A stretch of 64,000 bases of DNA from the NCBI GenBank assembly GCA_030539115.1, contig JAUNSR010000014.1, positions 1-64,000 on the forward strand. The letters run 5' to 3'. A program made the translations under genes and the position numbers. Shown piece after piece: positions 47,179 through 56,541 of this stretch (positions are counted from its first letter, which is position 1; every line of letters begins with the position of its first letter). This stretch comes from Bacteroidales bacterium. Its GTDB lineage: Bacteria; Bacteroidota; Bacteroidia; Bacteroidales; JAUNSR01. The notes beneath the pieces are model-generated. The model was not told the DNA's origin, ran no database searches, and saw only the letters and a list, made by a program, of their open reading frames with translations.

Positions 47179-47862
47179 ATGTCAGATCAAAAAACACAAC
47201 ACGACGGATTGGACGAAGTTAATGAAGCGTTATCCAAAACAGAACAACTAATTGAGAAATATCAAAAGCCCATGCTTATTTCTGCATTGGTTTTGATTTT
47301 AGTAGTTTCCGGCATCCTTGCTCTTCGTCAATTTTATTTTATTCCTAAAGAAAACAAAGCCCAGGAAGATTTATTTGTCGGTGAATTTCTTTTACAGGAA
47401 AAGGAATATCAAAAAGCGCTTGAGGGCAATGGAGGCGACTTCATCGGTTTTGAAGCTATCATTAAAGAAAACAGTTCTACTAAAGCCGGCAATTTAGCCA
47501 AAGCTTACGCAGGTATTTGTCAAATGCGCTTAGGAAACTACGAGCAAGCTATCAAACATCTTGAATCATTTTCTGCCAGCGATCTTCTTGTTTCTCCTGC
47601 CGTAGTTGGTGCTGTTGGCGACTGCTATGTTGAAATGGGAAAAGTTAAAGAGGCTATTGCTTACTTTGAAAAAGCCGCCGCTAAAGCAAACAATGAGCTT
47701 ATCTCTCCTATCTATCTTAAAAAAGCAGGTATTGCTTACGAAAGTCTTGGTCAATATGCCGATGCGGTAAAAGTTTACCAAAACATAAAAGACAATTGGA
47801 GCACTTCAATGGAATCTGCCGATATTGAAAAATATATAGAAAGAGCTTCTTCTAAAAAATAA
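47179..47862 (+). CDS. Membrane-anchored tetratricopeptide-repeat protein (YfgM-like)
   Basis: A 227-residue protein with one N-terminal membrane helix (MLISALVLILVVSGILAL, residues 31-48) and periplasmic TPRs (AKAYAGICQMRLGNYEQAIKHLESF; VGDCYVEMGKVKEAIAYFEKAA; AGIAYESLGQYADAVKVYQNI). The layout matches YfgM/TPR_21 proteins that work with the Sec translocon and chaperones. It is divergent from recF and directly upstream of ribH; a hairpin terminator follows. Partner specificity is not visible. Confidence 0.82.
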   Translation: MSDQKTQHDGLDEVNEALSKTEQLIEKYQKPMLISALVLILVVSGILALRQFYFIPKENKAQEDLFVGEFLLQEKEYQKALEGNGGDFIGFEAIIKENSSTKAGNLAKAYAGICQMRLGNYEQAIKHLESFSASDLLVSPAVVGAVGDCYVEMGKVKEAIAYFEKAAAKANNELISPIYLKKAGIAYESLGQYADAVKVYQNIKDNWSTSMESADIEKYIERASSKK

Positions 47863-47883
47863 TAAAGAGTCAATTCTCTTTTG

Positions 47884-47891
47884 TATCTTTG
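47884..47891 (+). promoter_or_regulatory. -7 box of ribH
   Basis: TATCTTTG matches TAnnTTTG. Transcription would begin near 47898, inside the 5' arm of the terminator hairpin that follows the TPR gene, so a ribH transcript would lack part of that arm and escape termination. Confidence 0.55.
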
Positions 47892-47892
47892 A

Positions 47893-47937
47893 GCCACTAA
47901 ACAAATATGTCATGTTTGTTTAGTGGCTTTTAATTTT
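47893..47937 (+). terminator. Terminator of the TPR gene, overlapping the ribH promoter
   Basis: Perfect 13-bp inverted repeat (gccactaaacaaa at 47893-47905 and its complement at 47915-47927, 9-base loop) followed by TTTTAATTTT. It sits between the TPR gene and ribH, just downstream of the ribH -7 box. Confidence 0.8.
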
Positions 47938-47949
47938 ATAACTATACTT

Positions 47950-48444
47950 ATGGCTACAGCTTACCAAAACCTATCCTCTTATGATCCGGCTTCTGTTCCC
48001 GATGCTTCTGAAATGAAAGTGGGAATCGTGGTTTCGGAATGGAACAGCAAAATCACTGAAGCCCTCTTAAAGGGCGCTGTCGACACACTTGAAAAGCATG
48101 GCGTTAAAGAAGAAAATATTGTTATCGGTCGTGTTCCAGGTACTTTCGAGCTTACTTTCGGAGCACGTCAAATGGCTATCAACAAATCTCTCGACGCTGT
48201 CATCACTCTTGGCTGTGTGATAAGAGGCGACACTCCTCACTTCGACTATGTTTGTCAGGGCGTCACTCAAGGTGTAACTTTATTGAACACTCAATTTGAT
48301 ATTCCTTTCATTTTCGGAGTTTTGACCAACGACACAATGCAGCAGTCTATCGACAGAGCAGGCGGCGTGCTTGGCAACAAGGGAGATGAATGTGCTGTCA
48401 CTGCTATAAAAATGCATTTTATGCGCAAAAAGCTGATAAAATAA
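47950..48444 (+). CDS. ribH: 6,7-dimethyl-8-ribityllumazine synthase
   Basis: A 164-residue penultimate enzyme of riboflavin synthesis, joining the ribityl-pyrimidine with the 3,4-dihydroxybutanone phosphate. Signatures are [32 protein letters not shown], the catalytic-site [11 protein letters not shown] and [18 protein letters not shown]. The ATG at 47950 is preferred over the upstream GTG at 47923, which lies inside the terminator stem. It likely assembles into the usual shell or pentamer. A terminator follows at 48523. Confidence 0.95.
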   Translation: MATAYQNLSSYDPASVPDASEMKVGIVVSEWNSKITEALLKGAVDTLEKHGVKEENIVIGRVPGTFELTFGARQMAINKSLDAVITLGCVIRGDTPHFDYVCQGVTQGVTLLNTQFDIPFIFGVLTNDTMQQSIDRAGGVLGNKGDECAVTAIKMHFMRKKLIK

Positions 48445-48522
48445 ATATCAGTTCATAAGTTGTTATATATTTACTCAGATAAATATATAACAATAAAAAA
48501 ATAAGATATCTAAAAGAAAAAG

Positions 48523-48555
48523 GAGAGGTTTCTGAACAGCAACCTCTCTTTTTTT
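48523..48555 (+). terminator. Terminator after ribH
   Basis: Perfect 8-bp stem gagaggtt / aacctctc with a 10-base loop and a T run, about 80 bp after the ribH stop. Confidence 0.88.
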
Positions 48556-48603
48556 CTATATTTACCCCATAATCATCTAATACTAAACACATTTTTTATA
48601 AAA

Positions 48604-49731
48604 ATGAAAAAGAATTCATCAAATCTCGCTCCGAGATTGCAGTCACTTGACACCCTTAGAGGGTGTGACATGTTCTTTATAATGGGAGGCGGAGCATTTT
48701 TTGCCTCTATCTGTGCATTTTTCCCCGACAGCAGTGTAGCCTCGGCTATAGCAAATCAGTTTAAACATGTACCTTGGAATGGTTTTGCTTTTGAAGACAT
48801 GATTTTCCCCTTGTTTCTATTTATTGCCGGGATCTCATTTCCATATTCGCTCGACAACAGCAAAAGAAAAAATTTATCTTCAACAAAAATCCATCTGAAC
48901 GTTATCAGAAGAGGTATCGTATTGATACTCCTGGGCATCGTATACAACGGATTCTTCCATCTTGACTTTGAAAACATGAGATGCGCAAGCGTTCTTGGCC
49001 GTATAGGTCTTGCTTGGATGTTCTCTGCACTTATCTTCCTTCATACAAACACAAAGCAAAGAGGCTTTGTCGCCGCTCTGATTCTTATCGGCTACTGGCT
49101 GCTTATCACTTTTGTACCGGCACCTGACGGAGATGGCAATCCATTTTCCAAAGAGGGTTCCTTGGTCGGATATATAGACCGTCTTTTCATGCCGGGCGTG
49201 CTTTTATATCGCGGTGTTCATGACCCTGAGGGCCTTTTGTCGGCAGTTCCTGCAATTGCCACTGCAATGTTTGGTATGCTTACCGGGGAATTTGTCAAAT
49301 CTAAAAAGTTTAATATCTCCGAAAGCAAAAAGGTATTGTATCTGATAGTTTGCGGAGTTGCTTTAATTATTATAGGCAAGCTTTGGAATATTGTATTTCC
49401 TATCAACAAAAATTTATGGAGCAGTTCTTTTGTATGCTTTGTAGGTGGTATCTCCTTGATTGCCTTTTCGGTGTTCTATTACCTTATCGATGTAAAAGGA
49501 TTAAAAGGATGGACTCTTGCTTTCAGGGTTATTGGCATGAATTCAATAACTATCTATCTTGCTCAAAGCATGATAAATTTCAGATATACTGCAAACTATT
49601 TCTTTGGCGGATTTATTGCTCTTTTTGAAAACGAAACAATGCAGAATCTTCTCAATTCAAGCATCTACATTATTACATGCTGGCTGTTTTTATATTTCCT
49701 TTATAAAAAGAATATTTTCCTTAAAGTATAA
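48604..49731 (+). CDS. DUF5009/HGSNAT-like membrane acyltransferase
   Basis: A 375-residue polytopic membrane protein with about ten helices. The start (RLQSLDTLRGCDMFFIMGGG) and FEDMIFPLFLFIAGISFPYSL match the family that includes human heparan-alpha-glucosaminide N-acetyltransferase and bacterial NagX/DUF5009 proteins. They are thought to move acetyl groups across the membrane to amino sugars. The gene stands alone between two terminators. Substrate is unknown; an amino-sugar role is by family analogy. Confidence 0.82.
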   Translation: MKKNSSNLAPRLQSLDTLRGCDMFFIMGGGAFFASICAFFPDSSVASAIANQFKHVPWNGFAFEDMIFPLFLFIAGISFPYSLDNSKRKNLSSTKIHLNVIRRGIVLILLGIVYNGFFHLDFENMRCASVLGRIGLAWMFSALIFLHTNTKQRGFVAALILIGYWLLITFVPAPDGDGNPFSKEGSLVGYIDRLFMPGVLLYRGVHDPEGLLSAVPAIATAMFGMLTGEFVKSKKFNISESKKVLYLIVCGVALIIIGKLWNIVFPINKNLWSSSFVCFVGGISLIAFSVFYYLIDVKGLKGWTLAFRVIGMNSITIYLAQSMINFRYTANYFFGGFIALFENETMQNLLNSSIYIITCWLFLYFLYKKNIFLKV

Positions 49732-49740
49732 TCTCTTAAA

Positions 49741-49773
49741 AAATCCCCATTTCAAAAAATGGGGATTTTTTTT
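49741..49773 (+). terminator. Terminator after the DUF5009 gene
   Basis: Stem aaatccccattt / aaatggggattt with a short loop and T run, 10 bp past the stop codon. Confidence 0.92.
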
Positions 49774-49911
49774 GCTCTACTATCTCCTTACACTCTTTTC
49801 TTTCAACTGATTAATAATTCTATAATTGCTAAAGTCAAGCCGGGATTTGACACATCAGTATATTTATTCACATTATTTATACATTCTACCATCAAAATAA
49901 ATCTGCAAATA

Positions 49912-49942
49912 TTTGGAGAGGCTCAATTTATCCCTATCTTTG
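49912..49942 (+). promoter_or_regulatory. Canonical Bacteroidota promoter of tRNA-fMet
   Basis: TTTG (49912-49915), 19 bp, then TATCTTTG (49935-49942): an exact -33/-7 match. The tRNA begins 13 bp after the -7 box. Confidence 0.85.
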
Positions 49943-49954
49943 CACTCGAAACAT

Positions 49955-50029
<75 letters not shown>

Positions 50030-50037
50030 AACAATAT

Positions 50038-50080
50038 AAGCCTTTCAAAAATAATTTTTGAGGGGCTTATCTATTTTTTA
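50038..50080 (+). terminator. Terminator after tRNA-fMet
   Basis: Fifteen-pair hairpin (aagcctttcaaaaat with atttttgaggggctt, two G-U pairs) followed by a T-rich run, 9 bp after the tRNA. Confidence 0.75.
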
Positions 50081-50660
50081 CACATTTGCTTACTTAAAGT
50101 TTTCAGTAAAAGCACCTCTCACACCAACATATTAATTGACTGTGTCACATCTTTTTTACAAACCATCAGGAGCCACCAAAATCAGACATACACTAATCTC
50201 ACCTTTAGCATCATAAACTTTCTTAATTATTATCTTATCAGTAATTTATTATTTTTTATCAGTCAAAAAATTATAACACTAAAGTATTATAGCAAATACA
50301 CTTATGTATATTAATAATTTTATTTAAGTGGTTTTATTATGATACTTAAGTTATTCAAAATAATATCTGATAAAAAAAACAAAATACCCGACCAAAACAA
50401 TTAAACGACACACAACCTAATATAGTAATTATAAAATATTTATACATTTATTGCATATTTACATTAATAAGGCGATAATATCTCAAAAATATCATTAAAT
50501 TTATTGGATAATTAATCGCATTTTAATTTTAATGTTTATTTCTATTTGATACTGTATATCTTTTTCATAAGGAATAAATCATAATTTTTTACTTTTTTCA
50601 TTAGTTAAAAAGATCATTTTAATATATTACAATTAGTTACATCATATAAAACACATTATT
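50081..50660. other. AT-rich gene-free region before the alpha-2-macroglobulin gene
   Basis: 580 bp of A/T-rich sequence with no supported gene. It should hold the promoter and leader of the large gene at 50661, but I see no clean TTTG/TAnnTTTG pair. Confidence 0.55.
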
Positions 50661-53600
50661 ATGAACAGAAAACTCTATTCTGCAATAATCATTTTTTATT
50701 TCCTAAATGTATGCACATGTTTTTCAAATATTGTAATTAACCAAGACAAACAATCCATGGTCAAGGATGAATGCAGTTTGAAGCTTTATGATTTTCTTAA
50801 GCAAAGCGCCTTAAGGCTTGAGACAGATCATGATTCAATAATTTACATCATTGACAAGCTTAGGGATATGAGTGATGTGACTGACGATGTGTTTTGCAAA
50901 TCTCTAATTGACTATTACACGGCTTATGCTTTGTTTTCAGATTACAATTCAAACCAATATTCAATCAATTCAAGGACTAATTTATCCGGTGAAGCGCCAA
51001 AAAACATCAGAGAATGGAGTTCCAACAACTATGTCGAAGAGATAATGAAGTATCTATCCTCTTCGATTAAGGAGCCTCAAATACTTAAAGGTCATAATAC
51101 CTCTGAGATTAAAATGCTTTTAGACAACAATACAGAATATGAAAACACAGATTATTACAGTTTCATATTGAAAAGAGCAATAGCTCTTGCCAAAGAGCTA
51201 CATTATCAGGGCATATTTTCAAGGAATATTGAAGATGCCTCATTTTATGAAAAATGCACCCTACCCTACAATGAATTTGAGAAAGCAGAGATTAGTCAAA
51301 TAAATACCATTCCTCAGCATTTTGCAGCTGGAGCATATCAATCACTGCTTAAATACTACAAAAGCAACAATTTAAGCAACGACTTTATCTTGGCCAATAT
51401 TGAAAGGCTGAATTTCTTTAACTATTCAAACAAATATGAAGCGTCCATCATAAAAGAGCTTAAATCATATATAGAAACGACAAAGGATGAATCATCATTG
51501 ATTGCGGCAGCTGAATATGTCGATTTGGAATTGAATACAATAAACAACAAATATGGATTTTTAGATGCAGATATTCCTTTAAAGTCTGATATAGAAACTA
51601 TAAACTCATACCTAAACATTCCATGCATTAAAGAGGCAAGAGAGAATAAATACATTGAATTAAAAAAACTGCTGGATTTTTCAAAAGCATTGATTGACAA
51701 ATATCCAAGCTCAGGATATTCAGCAATGTTAAAAAACAGCCGTGAGAAAATTAGAGAGGGATTCTCATTTTTCAGGCTGCAGAATAAATATCCTGCAAAT
51801 AAGCCTGTCAGCGGATTATTAAAATACAAGAATTTAAAAGATGTAAACATCAGCATTTACAATTCCACTGTTCAAGAAAATATATTTGAAAAGAATATAT
51901 TTCTATCGGACACACTTTCCCTTATCGATCAGTTTAAAAGTATTTCATTGCCGCAAATTAGCTTTGGTGAATATTCAATAGAGATTGACAAATCGAAACA
52001 AAACTTTTTCATATCAAACCTTCTCTCATTTCAAAAGACAGTGAATGGGGTGCTAAGCTTTTATGTTGTAAACAAGACTACCGGCTTTCCTGAAAAAAAC
52101 GCAAAAATATCTATCTATAATGACAGATCAAAAAATGAGAATCCTGTAAAAGAGATATATACCAACAAGGATGGAATTGCTGAAACTAAAGGCGATGAGC
52201 TTCCAACATCTATTTATTATAAAGTATCAAAAGGTGATGATAAATACTCTAAAAAGGCATACATCTACAGCCGCAGAGACTGCCAGCCGGTTGGAGGAGA
52301 GATTGTAACACTGTTTACCGACCGCGGATTGTACCGTCCGGGACAAAAGATTTATTTTAAGGGCATAGTATGGGAAAGAGGCGAAACAAGCAACCGAGTT
52401 ATTGGCAATCATACCGTGGAAGTAACTTTGGATAGGGCTGATGGTGTGAATATTACAAATCAAAATTTCAAAAGCGATAACTTCGGCGGTTTTGCTGGCG
52501 AATTTGTCATTCCAAATGACATAAAAAATGGTACAATATATTTGAAATCAAATAAGGAATTTAAAACAGTAGAAGTTGCAGAATATAAAAGGCCTGAATT
52601 TGAAATATCATTTGAAAAGATAAACGATATATATGTTTACGGAGATTCTGTAAAAGTGAATGGAAATGTTAAAACCCTTTCGGGATTCGACTTGGAGAAT
52701 TGCGGCGTTGAATATTCCATTCATCAAAGGGAACTGTTTAACAGATTTTCCTCTTATGAAGACATCATATCAACAGGAATTGTAAAAACAAATAAAAAGG
52801 GAAATTTTGAATTTTCGTTCTTGGCAAAAGAACCTTTAAGAAACAGCTATTTTGAATTTTCAAATTTTGTGGTAGATGTAAAAGTCACCTCACCATCGGG
52901 TGAAATACAAAACAGCACTCAAAACATCAGCATTGGCAAAAGCTCTGTATATACATTAATCACCATCAATAAACAATCAAATGTATTTACAAATATTTCA
53001 ACAAAAGAGTCTATCCATTTTATTGACAAAACATCTTCCGATTCCATCAAAATCTCATCAAAGAATCTCAATGATGAGCCTTTCAATGGAAAAGGAACCA
53101 TGTATATCTATAAGACAGATTTTCAAAAAATCAGCATCTCATGCTGCAATCAGGCAGAAGAGAGCGATTTGATAAAAACAATTGAGTTTGACACAAACAA
53201 GGAATTTGCATTTGACTTTAAATCTTTGAATAAAGGCTTTTATATTTTAAAAGCTGCTGTCACTGACAGCAAAGGATATAAATCGGAAAGAAAACTTACG
53301 ATATATATCTTTTCCAATGACAAAAAAATAGATTCAAGGTTTAAAGAATGGATATCTATACCAAAAGAGAAACTTTATGTGGGTGAAAAACAAAACATAG
53401 AGGTGGGAACATCTATGAAAAATGTTTATGCAGTTTATACAGTATACTATAAAGGCTCATCTGAAAGACAGAATTTCATATTGAATAATGAACGAAAAAG
53501 TATTCCATTTGAGTATAAGGAAATATATGGCAGCAACTGCCGGATTGAAATCATATTTGTAAAAGACGGAGAAGTTTACAACCAACGTTTTACTATAAAC

Positions 53601-56435
53601 AAAATAAAGGAAAACGATGGCTTGACAATTACAACGGAAACATTCAGGGACAAAATCAGTGCCGGAGAAAAAGAGACATGGAGTTTTACAGTTAAAGACA
53701 ACAAAGGCAACGGAATGCAATCGCAGCTTTTGGCAGATATGTATGATGCATCATTGGATATGATAAATAGTTTTAACTGGAGTATTCCATTTGCTGTAAA
53801 CAATGTATTTTACACTGACAGTTATTCATCATTCTATGAATCTAATATTTATATCAGAAATTTCTATAACGGTCAGCGTTATCAAGAGAAGAGTATAAAT
53901 AGTCCAATATTCAACAGCTTTGGGCTTGGCGGAAACAGATTTGAGACACTTGCCACAAAATCATTTAAGAGTAACGTTTCATCAATAGCAAACGACTCTG
54001 AACTACAAACTGTTGTAGGCTTTGGTGCAAAAAAGAAAGAATATATGGTAGGTGCTATTGCTGGAGCTTACCCGGGGGCAATTGTTGAACACGTTATCAA
54101 TGAAGAGGAGATCTCAGATAAAGATGCGGCTGCTAATAACAGCAATATTTCTATAAGGGAAAATTTTGATGAAACGGCATTTTTCTATCCTCTTTTAAAC
54201 ACTAACGAAAAAGGTGAGGTAAAATTCTCTTTTGTAATGCCGCAATCACTGACTCAATGGAGATTTATGGCACTTGCTACAACAGAAGATTTAAATTTTG
54301 GATTTATCAGCAAAAAAGTTGTTACAACAAAAGAATTTATGATTATGCCTACTCTTCCAAGATTTGTAAGAACAGGCGATAATGTCATGATTTCATTTAT
54401 TATAATGAATAATACAGATAAAACACAAACAGGTACAAGCAGTATTGAAATGTTTTTACCTGAAAACGACTCTGTTTGGTTTGAAAACAAGACTTCTTTC
54501 AATGTTGAGAAAAATGGGTCTCAGACTGTTTCTTTTAATGTAGATATTCCTCAAAACATATCAATAACAGGAATTAGGCTGAAAGCATATAATGAGAGTT
54601 TCAGTGATGGCGAACAGCATGTTATTGCAGTGTTGCCATCAAGGTCACTCGTTACTCAATCTATGAATATGAATGTAACGGGCAAAGGCGAAAACAAATT
54701 TGTATTCAAGGATTTTGTAAACAATAAATCTAAGAGCTTATCAAATCTAAGATATACAGTAGAGTTTACCGGCAACCCTTCGTGGTATGCAGTTAATGCA
54801 TTGTCGGCTCAGAGAGGTAAAATAAACAATAATATTGTGTCTGAAGCGGGATGCAATTTCTTTGTAAACACACTTTCATGCTACATTGCACAATCTAATC
54901 CTGAGATAAAAAAATATATTGACAATATTGATCTGAATGATAAAAGCTCCATTGAATCGACTCTTGAAAAGAATCAGCAATTGAAAGAGCTCGTTCTTTC
55001 TCAGACTCCATGGGTTGTAAACGCAGAGACAGAAAAAAACAATCTTCGTTCTTTATCATCATTGTTTGATATAAATAGAAACACCAATCTTCAAAGAGAG
55101 TCATTGGAATTAATCAGATCGCTGCAAAATAAGGATGGTGGATTTAGTTGGTATAAGGACTGGGACTCAAACTTGTTTGAAACATTAAACATTCTTGCTG
55201 TTTTCTCAAGACTAAGAGATCTTGGTGCTTTGGAGACAAGTGAAGTTTTGGGAGATATTGAAATAAGAGCTGTAAACTATTCTGACAAGGAGGTAGAGAA
55301 TTACAGAGTTGAGAGCACAAAAGGAAAAACTGATGCCGATTATGTGCCAAGATATTCAGACATCCTATGGGCAATGACAAGAGGCTTTTATATGGATATT
55401 CCTTTCAATTACGGATCTTCCTACACTCACAAAAAGATTATTAATTACATAAAAGAGAACTGGAAAAATTTGTCTCTTTATGAAAAAGCGGTTTCTTCTA
55501 TAACACTTAACAAATACGGATTTAAGGATGAAGCTGATTTAATAAACAAATATTTGCTGAGAATCTCAACAACAAGCAAAGAGATGGGCAGATATTGGGC
55601 AAACAACAATTCTTCACTGTTTAACAGGGTAAATCCGCTTCGCACTCATGTGATGATTATGCAGGCTCTCTCTCTGAATGGTGAAAACGTTGAGCTGATG
55701 AATGAGCTTAAGACTTGGCTTTTAAGAGAAAAGCAGGTTCAGCAATGGGAAAGTTATATTGCTACCATTGACGCAGTTTATGCTATTTTGAACACCGGTT
55801 CCGATTGGCTGAGCTCTAAAGATTTGCCTATTGTAAAGGTCGGTGATATAACTCTTGAGACAAAAGGCTATTTGGCAGCTTGTGATACTGCATTCAACAC
55901 CAATGATATAAGGAAGGAATACGGTACAATCACCGTTACAAGAGATTCCGATCATCCGGCGTTTGGAGCAGCGTATTGGCAGTATTTTGAAGACTTCTCT
56001 AAGATTAAGTCAAACTTTACAGGTCTTAAAATAAAAAAGGAACTCTACAGGGAGGTTAAATCAACAAGCGGGACAACACTTGAACCTACAGATGGCGTTA
56101 TAAATCAAGGTGATATTATAGTAACAAGAATTGTTGTTACTGCCGACAGAGACTATGAGTATGTAACACTGACAGACCAAAGAGCTGCCTGCTTTGAACC
56201 TTATGAACAGTTGTCGGGATATAAATACAATCAAGGAGTTGGATATTTCTCAGAGATTAAAGATGCCGCAACAAATTTCTTTTTCAATTGGGTTCCTAAA
56301 GGCACATTCGTTTTCGAATATAAGGTTAAAGCTCAAATAAAGGGTGAGTTTAATGATGGCATCTCAAAAATTCAATGTTATTATGCACCTCAGTTTACAG
56401 GCAACAGCCAAGGCTCAAAAGTCAGGGTGGAATAA
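50661..56435 (+). CDS. Alpha-2-macroglobulin family protein, thioester motif absent
   Basis: A 1924-residue exported protein with a signal peptide near residues 1-22. Recognisable parts are an MG2-type domain with FTDRGLYRPGQKIYFKG near residue 550, the A2M core near 1170 (DETAFFYPLLNTNEKGEVKF ... SLTQWRFMALATTEDL), an alpha/alpha thioester-domain-like region near 1375-1700 and a C-terminal receptor-binding-like domain. At the place where family members carry CxEQ, this protein reads NNNIVSEAGCNFFVN, so the covalent trap is lost. Just before the A2M core, VVGFGAKKKEYMVGAI (residues 1118-1133) resembles the conserved start of SusC/TonB plug domains. It probably traps or binds host or competitor proteases or proteins in the periplasm or at the surface. 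Confidence 0.88.
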   Translation: MNRKLYSAIIIFYFLNVCTCFSNIVINQDKQSMVKDECSLKLYDFLKQSALRLETDHDSIIYIIDKLRDMSDVTDDVFCKSLIDYYTAYALFSDYNSNQYSINSRTNLSGEAPKNIREWSSNNYVEEIMKYLSSSIKEPQILKGHNTSEIKMLLDNNTEYENTDYYSFILKRAIALAKELHYQGIFSRNIEDASFYEKCTLPYNEFEKAEISQINTIPQHFAAGAYQSLLKYYKSNNLSNDFILANIERLNFFNYSNKYEASIIKELKSYIETTKDESSLIAAAEYVDLELNTINNKYGFLDADIPLKSDIETINSYLNIPCIKEARENKYIELKKLLDFSKALIDKYPSSGYSAMLKNSREKIREGFSFFRLQNKYPANKPVSGLLKYKNLKDVNISIYNSTVQENIFEKNIFLSDTLSLIDQFKSISLPQISFGEYSIEIDKSKQNFFISNLLSFQKTVNGVLSFYVVNKTTGFPEKNAKISIYNDRSKNENPVKEIYTNKDGIAETKGDELPTSIYYKVSKGDDKYSKKAYIYSRRDCQPVGGEIVTLFTDRGLYRPGQKIYFKGIVWERGETSNRVIGNHTVEVTLDRADGVNITNQNFKSDNFGGFAGEFVIPNDIKNGTIYLKSNKEFKTVEVAEYKRPEFEISFEKINDIYVYGDSVKVNGNVKTLSGFDLENCGVEYSIHQRELFNRFSSYEDIISTGIVKTNKKGNFEFSFLAKEPLRNSYFEFSNFVVDVKVTSPSGEIQNSTQNISIGKSSVYTLITINKQSNVFTNISTKESIHFIDKTSSDSIKISSKNLNDEPFNGKGTMYIYKTDFQKISISCCNQAEESDLIKTIEFDTNKEFAFDFKSLNKGFYILKAAVTDSKGYKSERKLTIYIFSNDKKIDSRFKEWISIPKEKLYVGEKQNIEVGTSMKNVYAVYTVYYKGSSERQNFILNNERKSIPFEYKEIYGSNCRIEIIFVKDGEVYNQRFTINKIKENDGLTITTETFRDKISAGEKETWSFTVKDNKGNGMQSQLLADMYDASLDMINSFNWSIPFAVNNVFYTDSYSSFYESNIYIRNFYNGQRYQEKSINSPIFNSFGLGGNRFETLATKSFKSNVSSIANDSELQTVVGFGAKKKEYMVGAIAGAYPGAIVEHVINEEEISDKDAAANNSNISIRENFDETAFFYPLLNTNEKGEVKFSFVMPQSLTQWRFMALATTEDLNFGFISKKVVTTKEFMIMPTLPRFVRTGDNVMISFIIMNNTDKTQTGTSSIEMFLPENDSVWFENKTSFNVEKNGSQTVSFNVDIPQNISITGIRLKAYNESFSDGEQHVIAVLPSRSLVTQSMNMNVTGKGENKFVFKDFVNNKSKSLSNLRYTVEFTGNPSWYAVNALSAQRGKINNNIVSEAGCNFFVNTLSCYIAQSNPEIKKYIDNIDLNDKSSIESTLEKNQQLKELVLSQTPWVVNAETEKNNLRSLSSLFDINRNTNLQRESLELIRSLQNKDGGFSWYKDWDSNLFETLNILAVFSRLRDLGALETSEVLGDIEIRAVNYSDKEVENYRVESTKGKTDADYVPRYSDILWAMTRGFYMDIPFNYGSSYTHKKIINYIKENWKNLSLYEKAVSSITLNKYGFKDEADLINKYLLRISTTSKEMGRYWANNNSSLFNRVNPLRTHVMIMQALSLNGENVELMNELKTWLLREKQVQQWESYIATIDAVYAILNTGSDWLSSKDLPIVKVGDITLETKGYLAACDTAFNTNDIRKEYGTITVTRDSDHPAFGAAYWQYFEDFSKIKSNFTGLKIKKELYREVKSTSGTTLEPTDGVINQGDIIVTRIVVTADRDYEYVTLTDQRAACFEPYEQLSGYKYNQGVGYFSEIKDAATNFFFNWVPKGTFVFEYKVKAQIKGEFNDGISKIQCYYAPQFTGNSQGSKVRVE

Positions 56436-56485
56436 AAGGGAGCTCTTTTAAAGAGAGCATCTTCTCATAAGAATAAAAATGACAA

Positions 56486-56520
56486 TGGCGTTTCAAAAAA
56501 CATTTTGAAACGCCACTTTT
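56486..56520. terminator. Terminator between alpha-2-macroglobulin and threonine dehydrogenase genes
   Basis: Perfect 13-bp stem (tggcgtttcaaaa and complement, 56486-56515) with a short loop; it lies between converging genes and is followed by T on the plus side. Confidence 0.82.
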
Positions 56521-56541
56521 ATTAAAAACAAGTATAAGAGA

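Noticed and set aside
47923..47949. GTG start extending RibH by nine residues
   Set aside because: It lies within the 3' arm of the terminator hairpin and adds residues not found in the family.
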